Origin: Cyathus striatus
Lineage: Eukaryota; Basidiomycota; Agaricomycetes; Agaricales; Nidulariaceae
Reading direction: 5' to 3'
NCBI GenBank assembly: GCA_025738555.1
Contig: JAOVFP010000009.1
Location: 1,178,001-1,242,000 of the forward strand
DNA: 64,000 bases
A program made the translations under genes and the position numbers. This document shows, piece by piece, positions 24,501-37,623 of the stretch. How positions within the stretch are numbered: position 1 is the first letter of the stretch; every line of letters starts with the position of its first letter. The notes under the pieces were generated by a model, which worked only from the letters and a program-made list of their open reading frames with translations, did no database searches and was not told the origin of the DNA.

Positions 24501-27500
24501 TCCTATTCAACGATTTCGAGTTAATGCTCCTGCTCCTGCTCCTGTTCATGTTCATGCCCCCATTCATAATTCACCACCCCCATGGAATTTCAAAATTACA
24601 CAGTTGTTGCTCCACCTCCTCTGCTTCAAAATAATCAAGAAAATCACCATAATTTGCGATGGATTCATCCTGCTCCTGCTCCACGATATCATCTATTTCC
24701 TGAAATTCGTGCTCCCCCTGTTCCCCCTGTTCCCCCTGTTCCCCCTGCTCCCCTGTTCCTCCTGCTCCCCCTGCACCCCCTTATTTCATCAATTTCGATT
24801 TATTGAACAAAATCTTGCAGTATGTACAAATCCTTGCACCTAACTTCATTATATTAATTCTTTTATTACAGCCTCCTGTCTTTGTTGAACCTGTAATTGC
24901 TCATCCAGTTCCATTACCTGCAGTTCCTGCTCCCCTGCTCCACTACAGTTTAATCAAAACATCATTGTTATAGATGTGCCAGACATTCCTCCACCACCTC
25001 CACCTCCTGTCCACATTCCTATTGCTCGCCGTCCATTTGATCATAATTGGCCAAGATTTACACTTGGGCCATTCACTGATATCTGCCCAGACTGCAATGC
25101 CTTGCACTGGAAGGCTGAACGTTTGACTGCATCCACCAGGGAGCGTCTTCAGTTTGGAAGTTGCTGTCTGACTGGAAAGGTTAAACTTCCAGCTTGGGGC
25201 CAATCACCCAGGGAGTTGACAGAGCTGCTGGCAAAGGATGGAAACAAGAATTTCCAGGACAATATTCGTCAATACAACTGTGCCTTTGCCATGACATCCA
25301 TGGGAATTGAGAATAATGCTTCCATCCAGGCAGGAGGTCCATATGTTTTCAAAATTGGAGGTCGAGTTACTCATTTTGCTGGATCACTCCTACCTCGCCA
25401 AGGTCTTCCCAGAAAATATGCTCAACTCTACATTCATGATCCAGCTGAGGCACCTTCACCTCAGGATCGAATTAATGGCCATCCTGCTAATCGTCGTCTT
25501 AACATGGATGTTAATGTCATGAGAATATTGGAAGATGTTCTCTATCGTCTTCATCCAGGTGCATCAGTCTATTGGAAGGCTTATCAGGAAATACGGAACA
25601 ATAACCCTGCTCGCAATTTTCGTCTTGCCATTTGTCGTCCTGTAGGCACAGACCGACGCCGATACAATGTTCCAACACAAGATGAAATTGCAGTTCTTTT
25701 GCTTGGTGATGGTGATCGGGTGGAGGGACCTCGCGAGGTGATCATGCATCGCCTTGATGGTAGACTGGAGCGAATCAGTGAGGTGAATGCAATGTATTGG
25801 CCATTTCACTATCCAATCCTGTTCCCACAAGGTCAACTTGGATGGCAGCCTGGCATTCTATATCATGGTGTGGAGGAGGTCGATAATGTGGATCATGTAC
25901 CCAACAGGCAACCAGGAGAGGAGGAGGATGCACCCACAACCAAGAAGCGCAAGCATGTCTCACAAATTGAGCATTTTCGCTACTACATCCATCCACGCAT
26001 TGGTGAGAATCTTCATCAATTCAGGACAAAGAAGCTCTTTCAGGAGTATGGTGTGGATACATGGGCATGCACTGAGCAGGGTCGGTTGCGTTGGATTGAT
26101 GGTCATCAACCAGAGATCCGTGCTGAAACCTATCAGGGAATTGTGGATGCCATTGCAGTTAATCCAGATGTGCAAGGGGAGGAACTTGGGAAAAGGGTGA
26201 TCATTCCATCCAGTTTTGCAGGAAGCACTCGATTCATGCAGCAGAACTGTCAGGATGCACTGGCTATCAATCGCCACTTTAAGTTTCCAGACTACTTCCT
26301 GACAGTGACCATGGATCCCCATCACCCAGATGTGAAGAGTGCCTTGCCTGAAGGAGTGGAAGCTCATGACCGGCCAGACATTGTGGTACGGGTGTTTCGT
26401 CAAATCCAGCAGCAGATCATCCGAGATATCTACCAGGAGGGCATCTTTGGCCAATGTGTTGCACATATCCATACCATTGAATACCAGAAGCGTGGACTGC
26501 CACATATGCATTTAATTGTGTTTGTGGCTCCTGAGGACAAGTTGCGCACTCCAGAGGACATTGACAGCATGATCACTGCTGAACTTCCTGACCCTGAGAC
26601 TGAACCTGAGCTGTATGATTTGATTATGAGAACCATGATTCACAAACCCTGTGGTCCTGGCAGCAATCAGCCATGTATGGAACATGGCAAGTGCTCAAAG
26701 GATTTCCAAAGGCTTATCGGGATGAGACCATCATCACAGATGATTCATATTCTGTTCTGAGAAGGAGGAGATCACCAGATTTCAGCCCATGACCAGAGAT
26801 GGAACCCCTGTGAATAACTGCTGGGTTGTGCCATACAATCGATATCTGTCATGGAAGTACCGGTGCCACATTAATGTTGAATGCATTGCATCCATCAAGG
26901 CCATCAAGTACATTTACAAGTACATTTTCAAAGGCCATGATCGTGCTACAGTGGAGTTTTCAAGGGAACTGGATGAGATGAAAACATTCTTGGATGCTCG
27001 GTATGTCTCTCCCTGTGAGGCTCTGTGGCGACTGTTTGCGTTTAAATTGCATGAAGAGGTCCCAAATGTGGTTCGGCTGTCAATTCATCTTCCAAATGAG
27101 CAGTCTGTTATATATGATCAGAATGCTGAAGATGTGCAGGAGGTGTTGGAGCGTGCATCAACACAAGATACAACTCTTACTGCTTACTTTAAGGCCAATA
27201 TTCAATACCCAGCAGCACAGGAGGTTCTGTACCAGGACATGCCCAATACCTTTGTGTGGAATAAAACTGAGCGCACATGGACAGTTCGTCAGCGAGATTT
27301 GCCATTGGACGGACATACTTTGTTCATCCAAATGCTGGGAGCGATTCTACCTGCGAACATTGCTGACAGTGGTCAAGGGTGCAAAATCCTTTGCAGACTT
27401 GCGAACAGTCGATGGAGTTGTGCATCGTACATTCAGAGAGGCATGTCTGGCTTTAGGCATTCTGCAGGATGATGGTGAATGGAGAGAGTGTTTGCGAGAT

Positions 27501-28527
27501 GCAGCTCAAATGAAGACAGGATATCAGCTGCGCAGCCTGTTTGGAACCATTCTTCGAGACTGTGGGCCTGTGGATTATGTGGGACTCTGGAATCAATTTA
27601 AGGAACATATCTGTGATGATTTGGGACACATCATTCGAACACACCTTGATCTTGCAGATCCTACAGAGCAACAAATCTATGATTATGGGCTGTACCTGAT
27701 TGATAAATTTCTAATTAGTTCTGGCAAGTCTCTGTCAGACTGGGAAGATATGCCACTACCAACAGAAAACTGGCGTGAACGGGAGCAGCGAGCCAATAAC
27801 AGGAGGGAAGACCAGTCAAACAATCCATTGATTGCAGTATACACTGCATACAATTTAGTGGAACAGCATGCTTTGGGTCAGGAGCGACTTGCAACTCTGA
27901 ATGAGGAGCAGTGGGCAGCCTTTGATCAGATAGTGCAGGCCATTGAGTCTAAATCTGGGGAGCTCTTCTTCTTGCATGGCCCTGGAGGAACAGGAAAGAC
28001 CTATGTGTACAACACACTATGCTATTACCTTCGGGGGAGGGAAAGATAGTGATTGTTGTTGCATCATCAGGAATTGCTGCTCTTCTGATTGTTGGAGGGC
28101 AAACAGCTCACTCTGTGTTCAAGATACCAATTGACATCAATGAGACATCAATGTGCAATATTGCACGAGGGTCTGATCTTGCTGGGCTGATTAAGAAGGC
28201 TGATGCAGTGATGTGGGATGAGGCACCAATGCAGCACTGACATATCCATGAGGCAGTGAGCCGTACATTCAAAGATCTTCGCCGTGATGAGCGACCATTT
28301 GGAGGATGCACTGTAGTGTATGGTGGAGACTGGCAGCAAATCCTTCCTGTGGTGGTGCGAGGAAACCGAGCTCAGATTGTGTCAGCATGTCTTCAGAGAT
28401 CTGATCTTTGGGCAGATGTTACAGTGATTCACTTGCGACGTAACATGCGATTGAATGTGGAGGATGCAGATGAGCGAGATTTTGCTGCATGGCAGCTGGC
28501 TGTAGGTCATGGGGAGCACACTATTAA
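22761..28527 (+). pseudogene. Helitron transposase, copy B, truncated at the 3' end
   Basis: The N-terminal ORF runs to about 24300 with a long RG tract (GRGRGRGRGRG) and a second, related RG block (GRRRGRREGQGGEDGE), i.e. an internal duplication not seen in A or D. Introns at about 24301-24355 and about 24821-24871 have GTATGT and AAAG/ACAG ends. The Rep frame is open from 24976 to 26700 with CPDC and PHMHLIVF. Single-base losses follow near 26700, 26770, 27295, 27335 and 28035, and one TGA replaces CGA near 28237. The helicase domain breaks off at about 28,527, after motif IV and well before the C-terminal motifs, where it joins the leader of copy C. Confidence 0.75.
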
Positions 28528-28560
28528 CGATTTTCGCTCAATTGATGCGCGCGCGCACGC
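28500..28560 (+). other. Deletion junction between copies B and C
   Basis: Copy B coding sequence (GAGCACACTATTAA) switches directly to the unit leader sequence (TTTCGCTCAATTGATGCGCG) that in copy B itself is found near 21615. No target duplication or terminal motif is present, so this is a rearrangement and not an insertion boundary. Confidence 0.65.
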
Positions 28561-28651
28561 GCTTCGTCCGCTTTCGGTTGAGCGCTTACAATTGGGATGG
28601 GCCTTGAGGAGCTCCGTGCTCGAAACGGATGGATTGCAAACGATGCTCAAC

Positions 28652-29652
28652 AAGTTAAATGACTAAGCGTCCTGAAAAGGTGGGCCAAGTGCATTATTAA
28701 GTAGATTATTAAGCAAATCTGGGGCAATGTGCTGTGCCGCATTTGATGCATGCTGCACTGATGCTGTGCTCCTGCCCTTTCCCTCCTCCCCCACTTTCTC
28801 CCTCTCCCCTCGATTTTTTGCCCCCCTATCACACTGTAAGTGTTTATGTACAACGTTGCCTCTTGCTGACTGAATTTTCGGATTTTTGGCAGCCCCTGCC
28901 ACCATTCTATAGTGCATTCTTTGCATTTCTATGAGTTTTTGGCTATTTTTTATTTTAAAAATAATAAAAATACAGCTACCTTTTGGATCTTTTGCTCCCT
29001 CCACTTCCCCCCCCTTTATTTTTTGACCTCACCATCCTACTGTATGTGTTTAGGGACATTATTGCTTCATGTTGACTGAAATTTCGCATTTTTTGGCAGC
29101 CACTGCACTATTCTATAGTGTTTTTCCTCACATTTCAGCGAGTTTTTGGTGTTTTTTTTTTTTTTTTTTAACAGGTACTCTGGACCTCTGGACCCTTGGA
29201 CTTTTGGCTCTTGGCTCTTGGCTCTAGGCTCTGTGCTCTTGGCTCTGGACTTTGGCTCTCTGGCTCTCTGGCTTCTCTGTGTTCTTTGTTTGTGTATTAA
29301 GTAGGGATTGTGTTTTTTGCTGCAGCCGTCTCAGGCATTACAGTGGCAGGAGAATTGGCAGACCAAGGTGAAGTGCAGTGAAGTCCTACCTACCTGGCCT
29401 CTCTTTGAGTGTTTGCCGGTTGCTACACAGCTCTTTTAGAGTTGGGACCGCTCTCTGTGCACAGCGTGTAGGGAGATTGGTGTGGCCTATTTTTCAGTTG
29501 CCCCCCTTCCTCTTTAGGAAGTAGCTCCATTTTCAACTACCGCTGTTCCCACCGATTTCGCCTTTTTTTTCTCTGTGTCATTGGGATAGCCCAGCTGAAC
29601 CAAATAACTGCCCGATTTATTCACAAGGTACAGAACAAATTCAGTGGCATCC
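28652..29652 (+). promoter_or_regulatory. Transposase leader, copy C
   Basis: Nearly identical in order and sequence to the copy B leader: AAATGACTAAGCGTCC, two TTTTTGGCAGCC blocks, T-tract near 29150, GGCTCT-rich stretch near 29200-29270, then the GCAGCCGTCTCAGGC block. Confidence 0.4.
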
Positions 29653-29713
29653 ATGTATGTGATTTTGCTTCTTAATGAGTGAGCAGGATATATACTGATC
29701 ATTCTATAAAAGG
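29653..29713 (+). other. Intron splitting the transposase start codon, copy C
   Basis: AT at 29653-29654, intron 29655-29712 (GTATGTG...ATAAAAG), G at 29713, giving ATG TCA ACT after splicing. Confidence 0.6.
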
Positions 29714-32700
29714 TCAACTCCCAACAGCATTGCTGAGCAGGCACGCCAAAATGCACGGCAGGCTGAGCGTGAGTTACGTGAATTGGACACCCCTGAAAAT
29801 AGGCAGGAACCTCTGCCTGCTGCAGGTTCCTCTGCCCAGCCTCCATATCCCCATCTACCTGCTGATTTGGAGGCCTGGCATGTGAGCCTTCCTCCCATTG
29901 TGCCATCTATTGGCAGGGGAAGGGTAGGGGTAGGGGTAGAGGTAGGGGAAGAGGTCAGGGTGGAGGAAATGGTGAATCAAGTATGCAGGGTGGTTCAAGT
30001 CATCATCGAGGAAGGGGAAGGGGTACAGCTACAGCTCGGGGGGGGAGGAATAGCACTAATCTCTCACTCCCTGTGGAGAGTACTCCTGCTCCTGAGAATG
30101 AGTCAGTTATACAGTGGAATCCTCCCATGGTTGCAGAGGCAATTCAGCCACCCCATCACCCCCAAACTATTCAATGGGTTGGTGACATTCCACCACAACC
30201 TATTATTCCTTATATGAATGCACCCCTGCCTGCAACTGCCCCTCAGAACAACGTAGTGCCACAAAATATTCCTCCCATAAATGCACCAGTCCCACCTGCT
30301 TATCACTATCATCCTGCTGATTTGGAAGCAATGTATGCTGATCTTCCTCCCCTTCTTCCACCCATTGGAAGGGGAAGGGGAAGGAGAAGAGGAAGGGGAG
30401 GAGGTCAGGGTGGGGAAGATGGTGAATTAAATACACCAGGTCTGCAACAAGGTCAGGGCATCAATGAGGAAAGGGCAAATCCAGCCCCTCAGAATCATCA
30501 AAATTTACAATGGAATCCTCCAATTGTTGCTGATGTCATTCATGCACATAATCAAGTTCAAACTATTCAATGGCCTGATCACATTCCACCACCCCCTCCT
30601 GCTATTCCCCTACAAAACATTCCACCACAGCATATTCCTCACATGGATCCACTGCCCCCTGCAGATGCTCTTCAGAATCACATTGGACCTCAAATTATTC
30701 CTCTCATGAATCCACCAGTCCCTGCTGCTGCTCCCCAGATTCATTGGAATGATCCTGTTATTGTAGAGGATGTTCCTCAGCTCAATAACCCACCTCTGGA
30801 TGTGCAATGGGCTGCAGATGTTTCCCCACCCCCTCCTGCTATTCCCCCACAAAACATTCCCCGCATTAATACACCTCCTCCCCAGCTATTCAAAATGTGC
30901 AATGGGATCATCCAATCATTGTTGAAGCCACTCCTCCCCCAAACATTCCCCCTCAAGATGTGCAATGGGCTGCAGATATTCAACAACCAGTCACTCCTCC
31001 TCCCATTGCTATTCCTGAAGTTATCCTTCCTCCTCCCCCTGTTCCTATTTCAAATGTGCAGCAGAATGCTCAATTCATGGCTGGAAATAACCAAGGTATT
31101 CTATGGATGCCTCCTGCCCAATATCCCAATCCCCTGCCAGTACGTGATTTTTTTAAATCTATCAGTTAACTATTTTAAATAATGTTCAAAGATAAATGGT
31201 CCTAATATTGCTCTTGCTCCTGAAAATTTTCAATGGAATACTCCTGTCCCTGCTCCTTTTCGTGCCTTTCGAGTTAATCAACAAGTTCCTCCAGGTATCA
31301 TGTTGAATGCTCCAGCTCCTGCTCCTGCCCCCATTCCTATTCAGCCATTTCCAGTGAATGCTCCTGCTCCTGCTCCTGTTCGTGCTCCCATTCGTAATTC
31401 ACCACCCCCATGGAATTTCGAGATTATACAGTTGTCGCTCCCCCTCTTCCACTTCAAAATGATCAAGAAAATCACCATAATCTACAATGGATGCATCATG
31501 CTCCTGCTCCTGCTCCACGATATCATCTATTTCCTGAAATTCGTGCTCCCCTGCTCCTCCTGCTCCACCTGTTCCTCCTCCACCCCCCCTATTTCAACAA
31601 TTTCAATTTCATCAACAAATTCATGCAGTATGTATAAAACATTGTTACTACCTTCATTATATTAATTCTTATTACAGCCAAATCCAAGACCTGCAGTTCC
31701 ACCTCCTCCACCTCTTCAGTTCCATCAACGGAACATGATGGTTATAGATGTGCCAGATATTCCTCCAACTCCTCCCCCACCAACTCCACCACCACCTCCT
31801 GTACATGTTCCTATTGCCCGCCAACCATTTGATCGCAACTGGCCAAAATTCACTCTTGGGCCATTCACTGATGTCTGCCCTGACTGCAATGCCTTGCACT
31901 GGAAAGCTGAGCGTTTGACTGCATCCACCAGGGAGCGTCTTCAATTTGGAAGTTGCTGTCTGACTGGAAAGGTTAAACTTCCAGGATGGGGCCAATCTCC
32001 AAGAGAGTTGACAGAGCTGCTTGCAAAGGATGGAAACAAGAATTTCCAGGACAATATTCGTCAATACAACTGTGCCTTTGCCATGACATCCATGGCAGTT
32101 GAGAAAAATGCTTCCATTCAGGCTGGAGGTCCATATGTTTTCAAAATTGGAGGTCGAGTTACTCATTTTGCTGGATCACTCCTACCTCGCCAAGGTCTTC
32201 CCAGAAAATATGCTCAGCTCTACATTCATGATCCAGCTGAGGCACCTTCAGCTCAGGATCGAATTAATGGTCATCCTGCAAATCGTAATCTTAACATGGA
32301 TGTCAATGTTATGAGAATATTGGATGACATTCTCTATCGTCATCATCCAGGTGCATCAGTCTATCGGAAGGCCTATCAGGAAATACAGAACAATAACCCT
32401 GCTCGCAATTTTCGCCTTGCCATTTGTCGTCCTGTAGGCACAGACCGACGGCGATACAATGTTCCAACAGCAAATGAGATTGCAGTTCTTCTGCTTGGTG
32501 ATGGTGATCAGGTGGAGGGACCTCGCGAGGTGATCATGCATCGCCTTGATGGTGCACTGGAGAGAATCAGTGAGGTGAATGCAATGTATTGGCCATTTCA
32601 CTATCCAATTCTGTTTCCACGTGGTCAACTTGGATGGCAGCCTGGCATTCTATATCATGGTGTGGATGAGGTGGATAATGTGGATCATGTGCCCAACAGG

Positions 32701-35700
32701 CAACCAGGAGAGAGGAGGATGCACCCACAACAAGGAAGCGCAAGCATGTCTCACAAATTGAGCATTTTCGCTACTACATCCATCCACGCATTGGTGAGAA
32801 TCTTCATCAATTCAGGACAAAGAAGCTCTTTCAGGAGTATGGTGTGGATACATGGGCATGCACTGAGCAGGGTCGGTTGCGTTGGATTGATGGTCATCAA
32901 CCAGAGATCCGTGCTGAAACCTATCAGGGAATAGTGGATGCTATTGCAGTTAATCCAGATGTGCAAGGGGAGGAACTTGGGAAAAGGGTGATCATTCCAT
33001 CAAGTTTTGCAGGAAGCACTCGATTCATGCAGCAGAACTGTCAGGATGCACTGGCTATTAATCGCCACTTTAAGTTTCCAGACTACTTCCTCACAGTCAC
33101 CATGGATCCCCATCACCCAGATGTGAAGAGTGCCTTGCCTGATGGAGTGGAAGCTCATGACTGGCCAGACATTGTGGTTCGGGTGTTTCGTCAACTCCAG
33201 CAGCAGATCATCCGAGATATCTATCAGGAGGGCATCTTTGGGCAATGTGTTGCACATATCCATACCATTGAATATCAGAAGCGTGGACTGCCACATATGC
33301 ATTTAATTGTGTTTGTAGCTCCTGAGGACAAGTTGCGCACTCCTGAGGACATTGACAGCATGATTACTGCTGAACTTCCTGATCCTGAGACTGAACCTGA
33401 GCTGTATGATTTGATTCTGAGAACCATGATTCACAAACCCTGTGGTCCTGGCAGCAATCAGTCATGCATGGAGGGTGGCAAGTGCTCAAAGGGATTTCCA
33501 AAGGCTTATCGGGATGAGACCATCATCACAGATGATTCATATTCTGTTCTGAGAAGAAGGGAGATCACCAGATTTCAGCCCATGACCAGGGATGGGACCC
33601 CAGTGAATAACTGCTGGGTTGTGCCATACAACCGATATTTGTCATGGAAGTACAGGTGCCACATTAATGTGGAATGCATTGCATCAATCAAGGCCATCAA
33701 GTACATTTACAAGTACATTTTCAAAGGCCATGATCGTGCTACAGTGGAGTTTTCACAGGAACTGAATGAGATGAAGACATTCTTTGATGCTCGCTATGTC
33801 TCTCCCTGTGAGGCTCTGTGGCGACTGTTTGCATTTAAATTGTATGAAGAGGTCCCAAATGTAGTTCGGCTGTCAATTCATCTTCCAAATGAGCAGTCTG
33901 TTATATATGACCAGAATGCTGAAGATGTGCAGGAGGTAGTAGAGTGTGCATCAACACAAGATACAACTCTTACTGCTTACTTTAAGGCCAATATTCAATA
34001 CCCTGCAGCACGAGAGGTTCTGTACCAGGACATGCCCAATACCTTTGTGTGGAATACAACTGAGCGCACATGGACAGTTCGTCAGCGAGGATTTGCAATT
34101 GGACGAACATACTTTGTTCATCCAAATGCTGAGAGCGATTCTACCTGCGAACATTGCTGACAGTGGTGAAGGGTGCAAAATCCTTTGCACACTTGCGAAC
34201 AGTTGATGGAGTTGTGCATCGAACATTCAGAGAGGCATGTCTGGCTTTAGGTCTTCTGCAGGATGATGGTGAATGGAGAGAGTGTTTGCGAGATGCTGCT
34301 GCTATGAAGACAGGATATCAGCTGCGCAGCCTGTTTGGGACGATTCTTCGAGACTGTGGACCTGTGGATTATGTGGGACTCTGGAATGAATTTAAGGAAC
34401 ACATTTGTGATGATCTGGGATACATCATTCGAACACACCTTGATCTTGCAGATCCTACAGAGCAACAAATCTATGATTATGGGCTGTATCTGATTGATAA
34501 ATTTCTAATAAGTTCTGGCAAGACTCTGTCAGACTGGGAAGATATGCCACTACCAACAGAGAACTGGCGTGAGCGAGAGCAGCAAGCCAACAACAGGAGG
34601 AAGACCAATCAAACAATCCATTGATTGCACTATACACTGCATATGATGTAGTGGAACAGCACGCTTTGGGTCAGGAGCGACTGGCAACTTTGAATGAGGA
34701 GCAGCAAGCAGCCTTTGATCAGATAGTGCAGGCCATTGAGTCAAAATCTGGGGAGCTGTTCTTCTTGCATGGCCCTGGAGGAACAGGAAAGACCTATGTG
34801 TACAACACACTATGCTATTACCTTCGGGGGAGGGAAAGATAGTGATTGTTGTTGCATCATCAGGGATTGCTGCTCTTCTGATTATTGGAGGCGAACAGCT
34901 CACTCTGTGTTCAAGATACCAATTGATATCAATGAGACATCAATGTGCATTATTGCACGAGGGTCTGATCTTGCTGGGCTGATTGAGAAGGCTGATGCAG
35001 TGTTTTGGGATGAGGCACCAATGCAGCACCGACATATCCATGAGGCAGTAAGCCGTACATTCAAAGATCTTTGTCGTTCTGATCGACCATTTGGAGGATG
35101 CACTGTGGTGTATGGTGGAGACTGGCAACAAATCCTTCCTGTGGTTGTACGAGGAAACCGAGCTCAGATTGTGTCAGCATGCCTTCAGAGATCTGATCTT
35201 TGGGCAGATATTACAGTGATTCATTTGCGACGTAACATGCGATTGAATGTGGAGAATGAAGATGAACGAGATTTTGCTGCATGGCAACTGGCTGTGGGTC
35301 ATGGGAGCATACTGTTAATGAAGATATTCAAATACCAAATCACTTCAAGTGCACTTCCAATACTGTGGAGTCTCTTATTTCAGCAATCTATCCTGGAATT
35401 TCATCAGCTGAAGGAAATGTAGATGAGTACTATGCTGAGCGAACGATTCTGTCAAGTCGGAATGATGATGTGGATGCTCTGAACTCTCAGATTCTGGCTT
35501 CATTCCCAGGGAGGCTACTTCACTGCACAGTGCAGATACACTTCCAGATGATCATGGGTATAATGGGAACTTCTATACCCTGTGGAGTACCTAAACACAA
35601 TCAATTGCTCTGGATTGCCAGTGGCACACTTAGAATTGAAGATTGGATGTCCTGTGATGGTACTTCGAAACCTGAGTGTTTCTGATGGAGTTTGCAATGG

Positions 35701-36067
35701 AAGCCGTGGAGTGATTACAGCTATACGGAACAGAGTGTTAGAAGTTCGATTATTAACTGGGGACAAGAGAGGATCTCGGGTGTTCATACCATGGTTGAAA
35801 ATAGAACCATCTGCTTCACAAGTGCCATTCCGGTTTTGTCGACACCAGTTCCCTGTTCGACTTGCATTTGCGATGGCGACCAATAAGGCACAAGGACAGT
35901 CAGTTTCTCATGTTGGATTGGATCTTAGGAATGGTGTGTTTACTCATGGGCAGTTTTATGTTGGAGTGTCACGAGTACGATCTGTTCACAAGATGAAGAT
36001 GATTTGGGACCCTAGGAGTGAAGAGACTGTTACAAAAAATATAGTGTACCCAGAAGTGTTACTTTAG
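29653..36067 (+). pseudogene. Helitron transposase, copy C, frameshifted
   Basis: It is full-length in layout and closest to copy B, sharing its duplicated RG block. A frameshift lies in the first RG tract near 29920. The Rep region is open from 31735 to about 32715, then shifts frame at the GAGGAGGA run and continues to about 34130. Further one-base losses lie near 34135, 34606, 34835 (the G-run after Walker A), 34888, 35307 and 35510. The last 160 codons are open to the stop at 36065 and include [13 protein letters not shown] and YVGVSRV. HUH, Y2, Walker A and Walker B motifs are all recognisable. It is non-functional as read. Confidence 0.75.
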
Positions 36068-36192
36068 ATTATATTGGATATTGTAGGTAAGTTGTTAGTT
36101 GTATTTTGTAGTGTATGATATAGATATTGATTTATATATTGGATATATAAGTATTTGATGATTTGGAAAAGAATTGTTTTGTGTAAATAGTA

Positions 36193-36390
36193 AGCAGGGG
36201 GTTTGGGGTGCAACCCCCCAAGAAGAAAAAGAAGCAGGGGTCTGGGGGCGCAGCCCCTCAGCCCTTGAACTGGGATTAAGAAGCAGGGGGTCTGGGGGGC
36301 GCAGCCCCACAGCAAGCTGTCAGTCGTGTGGAGCGGAGGAGGGAGCCGACAGGCTCCCGTTCCCGTAGCAGAGCACGGGTGTAAGGCTTG
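36193..36390 (+). repeat. 3' hairpin module of unit 3
   Basis: The three GCA-triloop hairpins are present, but the first has unequal arms (4 G against 6 C). GGAGCCGACAGGCTCC is intact; CCCGTAGCAGAGCACGGG has one change in the loop. The end is GTGTAAGGCTTG. Confidence 0.75.
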
Positions 36391-37623
36391 TCTATATATA
36401 ATGAGACAAGGCGTGGGAATTTGGGCGTATATGGTGCGTGTGAAGTCTGTTTTGGGTATCTCCGTATGGTTTGTGAGAAATTGCAGTCTTTAGTAATTTT
36501 TCAGCGTTTTTGGCAATGTTGCAGTTTTGAGAAATTAAATGACTAAGTAAATGACTAAGCACGCCACAATGGCTGATTGATGGCTGCACTGATGCAACGA
36601 AATTGTGCTGCTGGGACTTCCTTTCCCTTTCCTCCCTTCCCCTTGAGTTGTAACAGGACAATAATACAGTATATATTTGTAGATATATACTGGGACTATA
36701 AATATTTAAGTATTATGGAAATTATTGTGACTGCTGTAGTGATTTATAGTGTATTTGTGATATTTTCAGGTAATGTGATGTGCTGTTTACTGTAATTATA
36801 TTATGTTGGAATGTGTTCCCCCCTTGAGTTGGTAGGAAAATTAAATAAGGATGTTTATGTGGATAAGAATGGGAGTGTAATGAGTAAATTATGATGTATT
36901 TGATGGATGGTATAGTAATTTATAGTGTATTATATGTAGTTTGAGTTGGTTTTCAGCAATTGATGATGAGAATATTTGGTGGTCAGTGTATAATATGTGT
37001 TTAATTGATGTGAATACTGGGAGTGATGATATATAGATAAAGGATATGTGTATAGTTTCTGATTTTGATGTGTGGGTTGATATTTGGGGATTGAGGAATA
37101 ATGATATATATCACACAGGTATATAAATACCAGTTGATATTTGAGGATTGAGGAATATTGATATATACCACATGGGTGATATATATGATACATGAGGAAC
37201 ACAATAGGATTATAATGAGTAAATAATAGATTATTTGATGGGCACTGTAGTAATGTATGATGGATATAGTAATGTTCTCAGTGTATAATTTGAGTGTAAT
37301 GAATAGAAATAGGAGTATTGATTAAAATAGATTTAGAATGTTTAAGGGAATGAAAATAGTGAAGACTAAACTACATGGGTGTAGATATAATGGGTGTGAT
37401 ATATAACCACACAGGTAGATATATTTCACATGGGTCAGCAGGGGGATTGGGGTGCAACCCCCAAGAGAGAAAAGCAGGGGTCTGGGGCGCAGCCCTCAGC
37501 CAAAGGACTGGGATTAAGAAGCGGGGGTCTGGGGGCGCAGCCTCAGCAAGCTGTCATCTGTGTGGAGCGGAGGAGGGAGCCGACAGGCTCCCGTACCTGT
37601 AGTGAACACGGGTGTAAAGCTTG
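36391..37623 (+). mobile_element. Array unit 4, non-autonomous, 1233 bp
   Basis: It starts TCTATATATAATGAGAC. A GACTAAG box occurs twice near 36540-36560. The body is AT-rich. Where unit 10 carries ten minisatellite repeats this unit has one (GATATATAACCACACAGG). It is otherwise nearly the same as unit 10. Confidence 0.7.
37437..37623 (+). repeat. 3' hairpin module of unit 4
   Basis: First hairpin 4 G and 5 C around T-GCA-A; the second and third are shortened. GGAGCCGACAGGCTCC is intact, the last hairpin is decayed (CCTGTAGTGAACACGGG), and the end is TGTAAAGCTTG. Confidence 0.7.

Larger units (their letters stand above)
21472..36390 (+). mobile_element. Array unit 3, fused Helitron copies B and C
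   Basis: It starts with TCTTATATATAATGAG and ends in GTGTAAGGCTTG. It contains two transposase genes. Copy B lacks its 3' third, and copy C lacks the first ~140 bp of a unit; they meet near 28,527 without a hairpin module or new 5' end. A single deletion between two adjacent full units would explain this. Confidence 0.7.

Noticed and set aside
25960..26511. Minus-strand open frames inside the transposase genes
   Set aside because: They recur as shadows in all copies opposite the conserved Rep-helicase frame and resemble no family.
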